DNA from: Flavobacteriales bacterium
GTDB taxonomy: Bacteria; Bacteroidota; Bacteroidia; Flavobacteriales_F; PHOS-HE28
NCBI GenBank assembly: GCA_020847755.1
Contig: JADLBK010000061.1
Span: forward strand, 1-54,521
Direction: 5' to 3'
DNA: 54,521 nt
Shown here one piece after another: positions 20,790 through 30,132 of this stretch. The number at the start of each line of letters is the position of its first letter. Position 1 is the stretch's first letter. Both the position numbers and the translations under genes were made by a program. The notes under the pieces were generated by a model. It was not told where the DNA came from, searched no databases, and saw only the letters and a list, made by a program, of their open reading frames with translations.

Positions 20790-23700
20790 GTGCAGGCCCG
20801 CGCCCTCCCCTTCGCCCTCCTCTCGCTCCTGGCCGCCCAGGCGCCCGCGCAGCGCCATGACGCCCTGCACCCGCCCAACACCTACCGCAACGCCGACAAC
20901 CCCCATTACTGGCGCAACCGCCCGCCGCACGAGGCCTACTGGCAGCAGGACGTCCACTACACCCTGCGCGCACGCCTCGACGAAGTGGCCGACCGCATCG
21001 AGGGCGAGGGCAGCCTGGTGTACTGGAACAACAGCCCGGACACGCTCCGCCATGTCTTCTTCCACCTCTACCAGAACGCCTACAACGCCGGGTCGCACGC
21101 CGACCTGATGGATAACGGTCGCGCGACCCGGGGCGACACCGCCGAGCATGGCACCACCCTGGCCCACCTGCGCGTGGGGGCCGCCGACCTGCGCGTCGAG
21201 TTGGACAACACCGTGCTGAAGGCCTGGCTGCCCGAGCCGCTGCCCCCGGGGGGCCGTGTCACCTTCAGCATGGCCTTCACCACCCATTACGGCATGGACG
21301 TGCAGCGCCGCATGAAGCTCTTCAACGCCTGGGGCTTCAAGCACTACGACGGCGTGCACTGGTACCCTCGGATCGCGGTGTACGACGCGCACATGGGCTG
21401 GGACACGCAGCAGCACCTGGGCAACGAGCTCTACGGCGACTTCGGCACCTTCGACGTGACGCTGGACATGCCCAACGACATGGTGGTGGAGGCCACCGGC
21501 TGGCTGCAGAACCGCGACGAGGTGCTGCCCCGCGACCTGCGCGAGCGGCTCGACCTGGCCCGCTTCGCCGACAAGCCGTGGAACGAGGCCCCGAGCGTGG
21601 TGACGCCCTACGAGCCGGGCCGCCGCAAGCGCTGGCGCTACCACGCGGAGAACGTGCACGACTTCGCCTTCACCGCCGACCCCACCTACCGCATCGGCGA
21701 GGCCTGGTGGAACGGCGTGCAGTGCATCGCCCTCGCCCAGGAACCCCACGCCGCCGGCTGGCGGAACGCCGCTGCGTACACCGCCCGCATCATCGAGACC
21801 TTCAGCCGCGACATCGGTCCCTACGTGTACCCCAAGATGGTGGTGGCCGATGCGCGCGATGGCATGGAATACCCCATGCTGACGCTCGACGGCGGGCGCG
21901 ATCCGGAGTACCGCGGCCTGCTCGTGCACGAGGTGGGCCACAACTGGTTCTACGGCATGGTGGGCAACAACGAGACCTACCGCGCCCTGCTGGACGAGGG
22001 TTTCACCCAGTTCCTCACCAGCTGGGGCCTGGAGCACATCGACGGCGACACCCTGGTGGAGGAGGCGCCGAAGGGTCGCTACGTGTCCCGCTTCACACGG
22101 CCGGAGCTCGTGCGCGAATCCGAGGTGTACCGCGGCTACATGCGCGATGCCGTCCGCAATGAGCTGCCGCCCATCGACACGCACAGCGACGGCTTCGCTC
22201 CCGTGGAAGGGCGCGGAGGCGGTTACGGCCACGTCTATTACAAGACGGCCACCATGCTGTACAACCTGCAATACCTGCTCGGCGACAGCGTGTTCCTGGC
22301 CGCCCTTCAGCACTACTTCCGGCAGTGGGCCCTCTGCCACCCCACCGTGGCCGACATGCGGCAGAGCTTCGTGCGCAGCACCGGCGTGGACCTCAATCCC
22401 TTCTTCGATGCCTGGCTGACGACGGACAAGTTGGTGGACTATCGCGTGTGCGGGATCACCCGGCGGATGCGCAGCGAAGGGCAGACCATCCGCCTGCGGC
22501 GGCGTGGCGGCATCTCCATGCCGATCGATCTGCAGGTGACGGCGCGTGATGGAACGGTGCACGACTTCCACATCCCCACCAGCTGGTATGTGAAGCCGAC
22601 CACGGCCACCGTACTGCCGCGCTGGACCGGCTGGGACAGGCTGCGCCGCACCTACGTCGCCCGGGTGGACGTGCCCACCGGCATCGCCGCCGTCCGCATC
22701 GATACCAGCCTCCGCCTCGCCGACGCCTACCAGCCCGACAACAGCCTGCCCCGCGCGGTGAGCATCGCCTTCGACCACCATGTCCACAACCCGCCCGACC
22801 GCCGCCACTACGAAGCGTTCGGACGTCCGGACCTGTGGTGGAACGGCTTCGACGGCCTGAAGGTGGGCGCCCACGTCCATGGCAGCTACTTCCGCCATAC
22901 GCACCAGGTGTGGCTGTCCGCCTGGGTGAACACCGGCCTGGGTCAGGCCCTGCCCAATGGCGGGGTGGACACGCGCCACGACGCCCTCTCCTATGTGCTG
23001 CGCTACAGCACCGGCACCACGCGGCTGCTGAAGGGATCGAGCATCCGCCTGCAGGCGCGCCATCTGGACGGCCTGGAGCTGTACGGCGGCGGCGCCAGCT
23101 GGACCACGCCCGACGAGCGCACCACGGTGAGCGGCGACCTGCGCTACATGATCCGGAGGGGCACCAGTGACCTCACCTACCTCCTGTATCCGGACGAGTG
23201 GACACTGAACGCGCTCTCCGGCCTGCTGGACCTGGCCGTGGACCGCAGCTACCGGGCCGGGCCGTTGCGCGGGCGCGCGGAACTCCGCCTGCGGCAGCCC
23301 CTGGTGGGCTCGGCGGACCAGGGCGCCCATGTGCGCCTCACCACCCGCAATACGCTGCGGTTCGCCGGGCTCGACCTGCACCTGCGCGGGCTGGCCCAGT
23401 ATGGCACCGGGGCCAACAACCTCGAGACGGGGCTCTACCTCGCCGGCGCCGCGCCCGAAGAGCTCGTGGAGAACAAGTTCACCCGCAGCATCGGTCCGGT
23501 GCCGGACGCCTGGGTGGGGGCCTACGGTGCGGAGGTGGACCACTTCCACCATGGCGGCGGTCTCAACCTGCGCGGCTATGCGGGCTACCTGGCCCCCGAG
23601 ACCATGGCCGACGGAACCCAAGTGCTGACCTACCGGGGTAACACCGGACTGGCCGTCAACGCCGAGCTCGACCTCGACGGGCTGGTGCGCTTCCGCCCCC

Positions 23701-23984
23701 GAGGACTGCACCGGTACCTGCACCTGGACGTCTACCTCTTCGGCGACGTGGGCAGCATGGGCTACCGCCGCACCGACGGCGATGCCCAGCGGCTGGAGCT
23801 CGCCACGCCCCGCGCCGACGCCGGCCTGGGCGCCGCTCTCACCATCAAACGCTGGGGGCCGCTGGTCGATCTTCAACCGCTCACCCTCCGCTTCGACATG
23901 CCCCTGGTGCTCTCCTCCATCCCGGTCGGCGGGTCGGAGCATGTCGCCTTCCGCTACGTGGTGGGCATCGGTCGTACCTTTTGA
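20790..23984 (+). CDS. M1 family metallopeptidase (large, with C-terminal extension)
   Basis: GMEYPMLTLD and HEVGHNWFYGMVGNNE...DEGFTQF motifs; GTG start next to TACTTTCG. Confidence 0.88.
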   Translation: MQARALPFALLSLLAAQAPAQRHDALHPPNTYRNADNPHYWRNRPPHEAYWQQDVHYTLRARLDEVADRIEGEGSLVYWNNSPDTLRHVFFHLYQNAYNAGSHADLMDNGRATRGDTAEHGTTLAHLRVGAADLRVELDNTVLKAWLPEPLPPGGRVTFSMAFTTHYGMDVQRRMKLFNAWGFKHYDGVHWYPRIAVYDAHMGWDTQQHLGNELYGDFGTFDVTLDMPNDMVVEATGWLQNRDEVLPRDLRERLDLARFADKPWNEAPSVVTPYEPGRRKRWRYHAENVHDFAFTADPTYRIGEAWWNGVQCIALAQEPHAAGWRNAAAYTARIIETFSRDIGPYVYPKMVVADARDGMEYPMLTLDGGRDPEYRGLLVHEVGHNWFYGMVGNNETYRALLDEGFTQFLTSWGLEHIDGDTLVEEAPKGRYVSRFTRPELVRESEVYRGYMRDAVRNELPPIDTHSDGFAPVEGRGGGYGHVYYKTATMLYNLQYLLGDSVFLAALQHYFRQWALCHPTVADMRQSFVRSTGVDLNPFFDAWLTTDKLVDYRVCGITRRMRSEGQTIRLRRRGGISMPIDLQVTARDGTVHDFHIPTSWYVKPTTATVLPRWTGWDRLRRTYVARVDVPTGIAAVRIDTSLRLADAYQPDNSLPRAVSIAFDHHVHNPPDRRHYEAFGRPDLWWNGFDGLKVGAHVHGSYFRHTHQVWLSAWVNTGLGQALPNGGVDTRHDALSYVLRYSTGTTRLLKGSSIRLQARHLDGLELYGGGASWTTPDERTTVSGDLRYMIRRGTSDLTYLLYPDEWTLNALSGLLDLAVDRSYRAGPLRGRAELRLRQPLVGSADQGAHVRLTTRNTLRFAGLDLHLRGLAQYGTGANNLETGLYLAGAAPEELVENKFTRSIGPVPDAWVGAYGAEVDHFHHGGGLNLRGYAGYLAPETMADGTQVLTYRGNTGLAVNAELDLDGLVRFRPRGLHRYLHLDVYLFGDVGSMGYRRTDGDAQRLELATPRADAGLGAALTIKRWGPLVDLQPLTLRFDMPLVLSSIPVGGSEHVAFRYVVGIGRTF

Positions 23985-23987
23985 CCC

Positions 23988-24425
23988 ATGCGTGCGTTGC
24001 TCCTTTCCGCCCTGCTGGCGGCCACCCTGCCGCTGGCCGCACAACCACCGCGCCCCGGCAACGACATCACCGGGCGCTGGACCACCATCGACGACAACAC
24101 CGGCAAGCCGCGCAGCGTGGTGGAGATCACCGTGCGCAACGGCAAGGCGTACGGCCGCATCGTGGACCTCCACGACAAGACCAAGCTCGAGAAGGTCTGC
24201 GACCTCTGCCCCGGTGACCGCAAGGACCAGCGCATCCTCGGCCTGGAGGTGATCCGCGACATGGTGGCCGATGGCGATGAATGGGACGACGGCACCATCC
24301 TGGACCCGGAGAACGGCAAGGAGTACAGCTGCAAGCTGTGGGTGGAGGACGGCACCTTGAAGGTGCGCGGCTACATCGCGTTCCTCTATCGCACGCAGAC
24401 CTGGGTGCGGGCCACCGGTCGTTGA
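23988..24425 (+). CDS. DUF2147 domain-containing protein
   Basis: DITGRWTTIDDNTGKPRSVVEITVRNGKAYGRIVDL...CDLCPGDRKDQRILGLEVI. Confidence 0.85.
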   Translation: MRALLLSALLAATLPLAAQPPRPGNDITGRWTTIDDNTGKPRSVVEITVRNGKAYGRIVDLHDKTKLEKVCDLCPGDRKDQRILGLEVIRDMVADGDEWDDGTILDPENGKEYSCKLWVEDGTLKVRGYIAFLYRTQTWVRATGR

Positions 24426-24435
24426 GCGCGGGTGT

Positions 24436-25746
24436 TCACTCGCGCACCAGCCGGGCCGAGCCCACCCGTCCGTCGCCGCTCACGCGGACCACATAGAGCC
24501 CGGCGGGCAGCGCGGCCACATCGAGATCCACACGATCCGCGAAGCGCCGCACATCGGCCTGCAACCGGGCGCCACGGGCATCGATCAGCTCCACCATCGT
24601 GGGTGCCGATGGGCCCGGCCAAAGCAGCGTGGCCACTGAAGTGGCGGGGTTGGGGTGGATGGAGAGGGCGATCGGCGAGGTGGAGAGGTCGGGGAGGTGG
24701 AGCAGGCTCTCCCCTTCCTTCGCCAGGTATCGGACCACGTGGTTCTCCTTGTCCCCGATATACGCGTTCCCTCTCTCATCAACGGCGATCCCATAAGGCG
24801 CATTGAACATCGCGCTCAGGACGGGACCGTCGTAGTAACCGTTCTGCCCGGTACCGGCCACCGTCGTCACCGCCCCCTGCAACGTGATCCTGCGGATCAA
24901 ATTACCCATCCACTCCGCGACCATGAGCCCTCCTGTGGGGTCCCATGCCATGTACGTCGGCCGTGTGAACGAAGCGGAACTCCCGAGACCGTCCACACTG
25001 GCCTGATTTCCGCTGCCCGCCAGGAGCGTGACAACACCGGCCGATGAGATCACCTTCACCTTGTGGTTCATTTGATCGGCCACATACAGATTGTCGAGCG
25101 TATCGAACGCGATCCCAGTGGGCCTGTCGAAACGGGCGTTCATCCCGGTACCCAATTGATCCCCCGCGACACCGGGATTACCAGCGAACGTCGAGACCAC
25201 GCCATTTTCGATCCTCCGGATCGTGTGGTTCCCGTAGTCCGAGATGAAGACCACACCATCCTGACGCACGGCGACCTCCACCGGGTTGTAGAACTGAGCG
25301 ATGCTTGCCGGGCCGTTCGTAACACCCGGTGCGCCCGTACCGGCGATGGTCACCACGTTGCCCTGTTGATCCACCCGCTTGACCTTGTGGTTGCCGTTGT
25401 CCGAGACATAGATGTGGCCGTCGTGATAGTACACACCGGTCGGCACATAGAACCTGGCGTTCGGCCCTTGTCCATCCTGATCGCCCTGTGAACCGCTTCC
25501 GGCAAGCGTGGTCACCACCCCGTTCTGGACCCGACGGATACAATGATTCAGCGCATCAGCCACGTACATCACGCCAGCGCTATCGTCGATCGCAATGCCG
25601 TATGGTGTCTGGAACCTCGCTTGGTCCGCCGGGCCATTCGTCAGCCCGGCAATACCGTCCCCCGCGTAAGTGCCCACCCATGAGTAGTTCTGAGCGATCG
25701 CAGGAACGAACAGGAACAATGCACAAGCGGAATGCAGGAGTCGCAT
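24436..25746 (-). CDS. Secreted NHL-repeat beta-propeller protein with T9SS sorting domain
   Basis: Repeated FxxPxGIAxDxxGxxYVADxxNHxIRRI units; C-terminal IHPNPATSVATLLW...GLYVVRVSGDGRV. Confidence 0.88.
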   Translation of the reverse strand: MRLLHSACALFLFVPAIAQNYSWVGTYAGDGIAGLTNGPADQARFQTPYGIAIDDSAGVMYVADALNHCIRRVQNGVVTTLAGSGSQGDQDGQGPNARFYVPTGVYYHDGHIYVSDNGNHKVKRVDQQGNVVTIAGTGAPGVTNGPASIAQFYNPVEVAVRQDGVVFISDYGNHTIRRIENGVVSTFAGNPGVAGDQLGTGMNARFDRPTGIAFDTLDNLYVADQMNHKVKVISSAGVVTLLAGSGNQASVDGLGSSASFTRPTYMAWDPTGGLMVAEWMGNLIRRITLQGAVTTVAGTGQNGYYDGPVLSAMFNAPYGIAVDERGNAYIGDKENHVVRYLAKEGESLLHLPDLSTSPIALSIHPNPATSVATLLWPGPSAPTMVELIDARGARLQADVRRFADRVDLDVAALPAGLYVVRVSGDGRVGSARLVRE

Positions 25747-25765
25747 GGCCTTACTTTTCCGCAAT

Positions 25766-26671
25766 CTACGGATGATCCTTTTTGGTACCCACGGCGATCA
25801 AGGTGTCCGTCAGGTCCGCTCGATCGAGAAGTTCAGCATACGCTTGATCCACTGGACCTGAACGCAGCTCGGGCCAACGAGCCTGCCCACCAGGCCCCCC
25901 GTAGGACAGCCAGTAAAGGTGATTCGCCAAGGGGTAGCGCTGAACGCCGGTGACCTGGACATCCACGAAGCCGGCCAGCTCCAGATACCTCGACAGACTG
26001 TCCCGTGTGTGAAGGACCAAGTGCTCGCTCCAAAAGGTGAACTTCCTGAAGGGCAAGCAGGCGAATCGTGTGATCAAGGCGTCCCTCGCGTGTGGCACCT
26101 CCACGACGATCCGCCCTCCGGTATCGAGCAGTTGGTGTATGTGTTGAAGCTCTTCCAGCGGGCGTGTCATATGCTCGAACACATGGAACAGGGTCGCCAC
26201 GTCGAACCGGATCCCCGAGAAGGTCAGTTCCTGCGCGCTGGAATGGACCTCATAGCCCAACCCGCGGAGCATGGCAGCCGCCTCCGCCTGTGGTTCCACA
26301 GCGGCGACATGGGCCGCGATCGGCCGCACCAGGTCAAGAACACCACCCAACCCCGTACCGATGTCGAGAAAGCGCCGACCGGCGATCATCTGCGATAACC
26401 AATGGGCCCTGCGGATGTCATCCTCTCGGGTAGCCACCAGCCCCTGCGCCCTTCCTTGTGGATCCCAATAGGTCAGACCCGCCTGGTCAGGATAGTAGTT
26501 GGTGCCGATATGGTCGATGCGATCAAGGAGAATGACGCCGCTACGCTCGCAGCGCCAAACCTCCACATCGGGCCTGTCACGTACGGCAGGATGGAATGGT
26601 GTCAGCGTCCCTGCAGTGATCAGCCCATTGCGGACCAATTCGTCGTACCAGGCGTGGGAAGGTCTTGCCAT
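25766..26671 (-). CDS. Class I SAM-dependent methyltransferase
   Basis: FLDIGTGLGGVLDLVRP, ATLFHVFEHMTRPLEELQHIHQLLDTGGRIVVEVPH; TACTTTG 5 nt upstream of ATG. Confidence 0.85.
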   Translation of the reverse strand: MARPSHAWYDELVRNGLITAGTLTPFHPAVRDRPDVEVWRCERSGVILLDRIDHIGTNYYPDQAGLTYWDPQGRAQGLVATREDDIRRAHWLSQMIAGRRFLDIGTGLGGVLDLVRPIAAHVAAVEPQAEAAAMLRGLGYEVHSSAQELTFSGIRFDVATLFHVFEHMTRPLEELQHIHQLLDTGGRIVVEVPHARDALITRFACLPFRKFTFWSEHLVLHTRDSLSRYLELAGFVDVQVTGVQRYPLANHLYWLSYGGPGGQARWPELRSGPVDQAYAELLDRADLTDTLIAVGTKKDHP

Positions 26672-26732
26672 GTGGGCAAAGTAAACACGGAGGCGATGCC
26701 ACCACGCTACTTTCGTCCGATCATTGCCGGGC

Positions 26733-28208
26733 ATGGGTGAGGTGAAGAGACAGGGTATCCGCAACACGCTGGTGGTCTATGCCGGCACGTTGATCGGCGC
26801 AGTGAGCCTTTTGTACGTTCAGCCCGTACTGCTGACCAAGGAGGAACTGGGGCTCACTCGTCTGATCCTGTCATTCGCCTCTGTCACCGCCAGTCTGCTC
26901 TCCTTCGGGATCAGCTCCGTCACCGTGCGCTATCTGCCGAGGCTGCACCATCCGGAAAGCGGCCATCGCGGATTCTTCGGATTCCTGCTCCTGTACATGG
27001 CCATCACGCTTCTGGTAGGCACCCTGGCCCTGCTGCTGGCCGGTCCGTTCCTGGAGGACCTGTATGGCACGGAAACCGGCATCTTCTCCCGGCATCTGCC
27101 CCATGTGCTCATCCTGTCGGCGTCCTACACACTTGTGCTCGGTTTCAACGCCTATTGCCTTGCGCTCTTGAGGTCCGTGTTCCCCACTGTCGTGAATGAC
27201 ATTGTCCTTCGTCTGCTGTTCATCGCGGTCATCGTGGTGCATTACCTGGGTCTCGTGAGCAGCAGCGCCTTCCTGTATCTGTTCGTCCTCACCTACTCCG
27301 TGCAGGCCATCCTGCTCTTCGGCTACATCCTCATGGTGGACCGGCCGGGGCTGCTTCCGGACCTAGGCCACATCAACCGCGCCATCGGCCTCCGGGCCAT
27401 TCTCCGCTATGCTTCCATCATGACGTTCACCTCGATCAACTCCGTCACCATCAAGTATATCGACTCCATTTTCGTGGGCCAGGTCTCCATCAGTGAAGTG
27501 GCCGTATACAGTGTGGCGGCGTTCGTGGGCCTGGTCATCGAGATACCCCTGGTGGCATCCGAGCGTATCGCAAGCCCGGCCATCTCGCATGCCCTCGCCA
27601 ACAAGGACCTTCCAGCGGTCCAACGCATATATTACCGATCCGCTCGCGGATTCCTCCTGCTGGGCGGCCTCATGTTCCTCCTGGTGGTCCTCAACGTGAA
27701 GGACGCGCTCGGTTTCCTGCCGGAAGGGTATGCCGATGGCGCCATGATCACGATCATCATCGCTCTGGGTGCCTTGGTGAATATGGCCACGGGGGTGAAC
27801 CACCCCATCCTCATCAATTCGGACCGGTATATCTATGGGTCCGTGTTCATGGTGACCCTTCTAGTCGCGACGCTCATCGGCAATCTGCTTCTCGTCCCTC
27901 GGTTCGGTGCATTGGGTGCCGCGATCTCGTCATGCCTTGCAAGCATCGTTTACAATGGCTTGAAGTTCGAGTTCATCCGCAGGCACTATCGTATGCAACC
28001 GTTCGACCGTGCCTCGCTCTGGATCGTGATGATCATCGGTGCACTGTGGGCGGCGCTCGAGTGGATCGACCTCCCGCTCCCACCGCTTCTGAGCATCCTG
28101 CTCCGCTCGTCGGCCGCGATCGGTCTTTATTGCGCTGCTCTCACGGTGTTCCGACTTTGGGACGGATGGATGGATCAGCTTCCCCTTCCTTGGGTCCGCA
28201 GCCGCTGA
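26733..28208 (+). CDS. Oligosaccharide flippase / polysaccharide transport protein (MATE/Wzx-like)
   Basis: MGEVKRQGIRNTLVVYAGTLIGAVSLLYVQPVLLTKEELGLTRLILSFA; about 12-14 TM. Confidence 0.82.
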   Translation: MGEVKRQGIRNTLVVYAGTLIGAVSLLYVQPVLLTKEELGLTRLILSFASVTASLLSFGISSVTVRYLPRLHHPESGHRGFFGFLLLYMAITLLVGTLALLLAGPFLEDLYGTETGIFSRHLPHVLILSASYTLVLGFNAYCLALLRSVFPTVVNDIVLRLLFIAVIVVHYLGLVSSSAFLYLFVLTYSVQAILLFGYILMVDRPGLLPDLGHINRAIGLRAILRYASIMTFTSINSVTIKYIDSIFVGQVSISEVAVYSVAAFVGLVIEIPLVASERIASPAISHALANKDLPAVQRIYYRSARGFLLLGGLMFLLVVLNVKDALGFLPEGYADGAMITIIIALGALVNMATGVNHPILINSDRYIYGSVFMVTLLVATLIGNLLLVPRFGALGAAISSCLASIVYNGLKFEFIRRHYRMQPFDRASLWIVMIIGALWAALEWIDLPLPPLLSILLRSSAAIGLYCAALTVFRLWDGWMDQLPLPWVRSR

Positions 28209-28214
28209 ACCATC

Positions 28215-29357
28215 ATGATCCGGATCTTCGTTTGCACCTCACATCTTAGCGCGCTGTTCCTTACCCTGCACGCGAAGCGGTCCCACCGTCCCGGGCAGCT
28301 CGACCTCATCATCATCGACCTCGGGGTCCGTCGCGTCAGTGTGATCGACGCCATCCTGACGGCGACCGGAATGCACTCCTGGTCCCGGATCATCAATCTG
28401 TCCGAGGTGGCCGAGGAGAAACACACCTTCAGACCGGGATTGTCGCGCCGCCTGATTCGCAAGTGGAAAGAGGTCGCCTTCGTACGACCGGTCTATGCTC
28501 TCCTGCTCAAGCGCTACGAGCGTCGATCCGATGACCGCATCACGCGCCACCTATTGAACAAACTGCCGGCCGTCGCTCCCGGGAGCAACGTAGCCCTCCA
28601 TGTCCATACTGAATGCCAGATCCTTCGTTCACTGCGGACCATGTATCCGGATGCGGAGGTCAACTACTTCGAACATGGGCAGGGCGACTACATCTACTGG
28701 GATTCCCCAGGACGGATCCCCGGCCGCTTGCATGTTCTGTTCGCTGCGCCGTTCAGGCGATACCTCTCCGCTCATGGAAGGGATGCGACCATGGTCCATG
28801 AACTGGAGCTGGGCGGGGAGTTCCCGCGTATCGCCGACGAAGTGCTCAAGTTGGATCACCACGCCACCGAGGTACTCGTTCCGAAGGCCCGATCGATCGT
28901 GTTCGTACTTCTTGAGGCCGTGGACATGTATCAGGTCCCTGATCACTTCTGGGGCGCTTACATGGACCGCATCATCGAGGACCTGGGTGATGCCGGGGAT
29001 CATCTGTTCGTGCTGAAACCCCACCCTCGCCAGTCGCGCTTCTCGATCGAACGGACATTGCAACGCCTGAACGAACGCGGCATCCGCCATCACCTGTTGA
29101 CCGATGCACACGTGGGCATCGCCGCAGAGGTGTCATTCGCTCCATGGGCCCCACATGTCTCCCACGTGTACGCGCTGGTCTCCACGGCCTGTTTCTACCT
29201 ATCGGTCCTCTATCCGAACGATGGCATCACCTATCACTATTCGACATCCTTCCTGGAGGAGCACATCAATGCCGCCCCACCCATGTACAAGCGGTTGTTC
29301 GATCGGATGAAACCCCTCATCGAACAGGTCTTCGCCGAGCGTTGCATGCCCTACTGA
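28215..29357 (+). CDS. Putative sialyltransferase/polysialyltransferase-like glycosyltransferase
   Basis: E-x-G motif (YFEHGQGDY), HP motif (FVLKPHPR), C-terminal ALVSTACF S/T motif; next to CMP-nonulosonate synthesis genes. Confidence 0.55.
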   Translation: MIRIFVCTSHLSALFLTLHAKRSHRPGQLDLIIIDLGVRRVSVIDAILTATGMHSWSRIINLSEVAEEKHTFRPGLSRRLIRKWKEVAFVRPVYALLLKRYERRSDDRITRHLLNKLPAVAPGSNVALHVHTECQILRSLRTMYPDAEVNYFEHGQGDYIYWDSPGRIPGRLHVLFAAPFRRYLSAHGRDATMVHELELGGEFPRIADEVLKLDHHATEVLVPKARSIVFVLLEAVDMYQVPDHFWGAYMDRIIEDLGDAGDHLFVLKPHPRQSRFSIERTLQRLNERGIRHHLLTDAHVGIAAEVSFAPWAPHVSHVYALVSTACFYLSVLYPNDGITYHYSTSFLEEHINAAPPMYKRLFDRMKPLIEQVFAERCMPY

Positions 29358-30131
29358 TCACAACGTCCAGCCATCGTCCACCACGATGTTCTGGCCGTTG
29401 ATGTAGGCGGACAGGTCGCTGAGCAGGAACAGCAGGGTGCCGGTGACATCGTGGGCGTCCAGCATGCCCTTGGTGAGCGCGTGCGCCCGGTACCGCTCAA
29501 GGAAGACCTCCGGTTGTCCGTCGCGGATACCGCCCGGACTGATGGCGTTGCAGCGGATGCCCATGCCCGCGCAATGGGCGGCGATGTAGCGCGTGAGCAT
29601 CAGCACGCCGCTCTTGATCACGGCATACTCCACCGGCATGGTCATGTCCGTGCCGGCATACACCTCGAAGCGCGGGGCCACCACGCCGTAAATGCTGGCC
29701 ATGTTGACGATGTTGCCGTGGCCCTGCCGCCGGAAGTGATCGATGAAGCGCTGGGCCGCGAGGAAATAGCCGCCCGCGTGCATGCCGACGTTCTCCACGA
29801 AGTCCGCATAGGCGACCTCCTCGAACCGCCTTCCATACGCCGCGTTCCGCGGGTAGGCGTTGTTCACCAGCGCATCGATGCGGCCGAAGCGGTCCACCGC
29901 TCCCTTGATGAGGCGGTCCAACGAGGCCGCGTCCGTGATATCGCATTCCACCCCCGCCACCGCATCGCCATGCGCCGCGCGCAGGGCCTCGATGGCCGCC
30001 GTGGTGCGCGCGTTCATCACCTCCGCCACCACCACGCGGCCATCCGCAGCCACCACGGCTTCGGTGAACACCCGGCCCAAGCGCCCGGCGCCGCCGGTGA
30101 TCACCACCACCTTTCCCTGCAGCAGGCCCAT
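29358..30131 (-). CDS. SDR family oxidoreductase, PtmA-like
   Basis: GKVVVITGGAGRLGR, NNAYPRN, FEVYAGTDMTMPVEYAVIKSG, SPGGIRDGQ. Confidence 0.85.
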   Translation of the reverse strand: MGLLQGKVVVITGGAGRLGRVFTEAVVAADGRVVVAEVMNARTTAAIEALRAAHGDAVAGVECDITDAASLDRLIKGAVDRFGRIDALVNNAYPRNAAYGRRFEEVAYADFVENVGMHAGGYFLAAQRFIDHFRRQGHGNIVNMASIYGVVAPRFEVYAGTDMTMPVEYAVIKSGVLMLTRYIAAHCAGMGIRCNAISPGGIRDGQPEVFLERYRAHALTKGMLDAHDVTGTLLFLLSDLSAYINGQNIVVDDGWTL

Positions 30132-30132
30132 G

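Noticed and set aside
20691-24173. 1160-aa minus-strand ORF
   Set aside because: Antisense to the M1 peptidase; Val/His/Gly/Gln-rich without recognisable motifs; high-GC shadow ORF.
25178-25543. Alternative minus-strand ORF inside the NHL-repeat gene
   Set aside because: Out-of-frame shadow of the NHL protein, whose repeat motifs are clear in the main frame.
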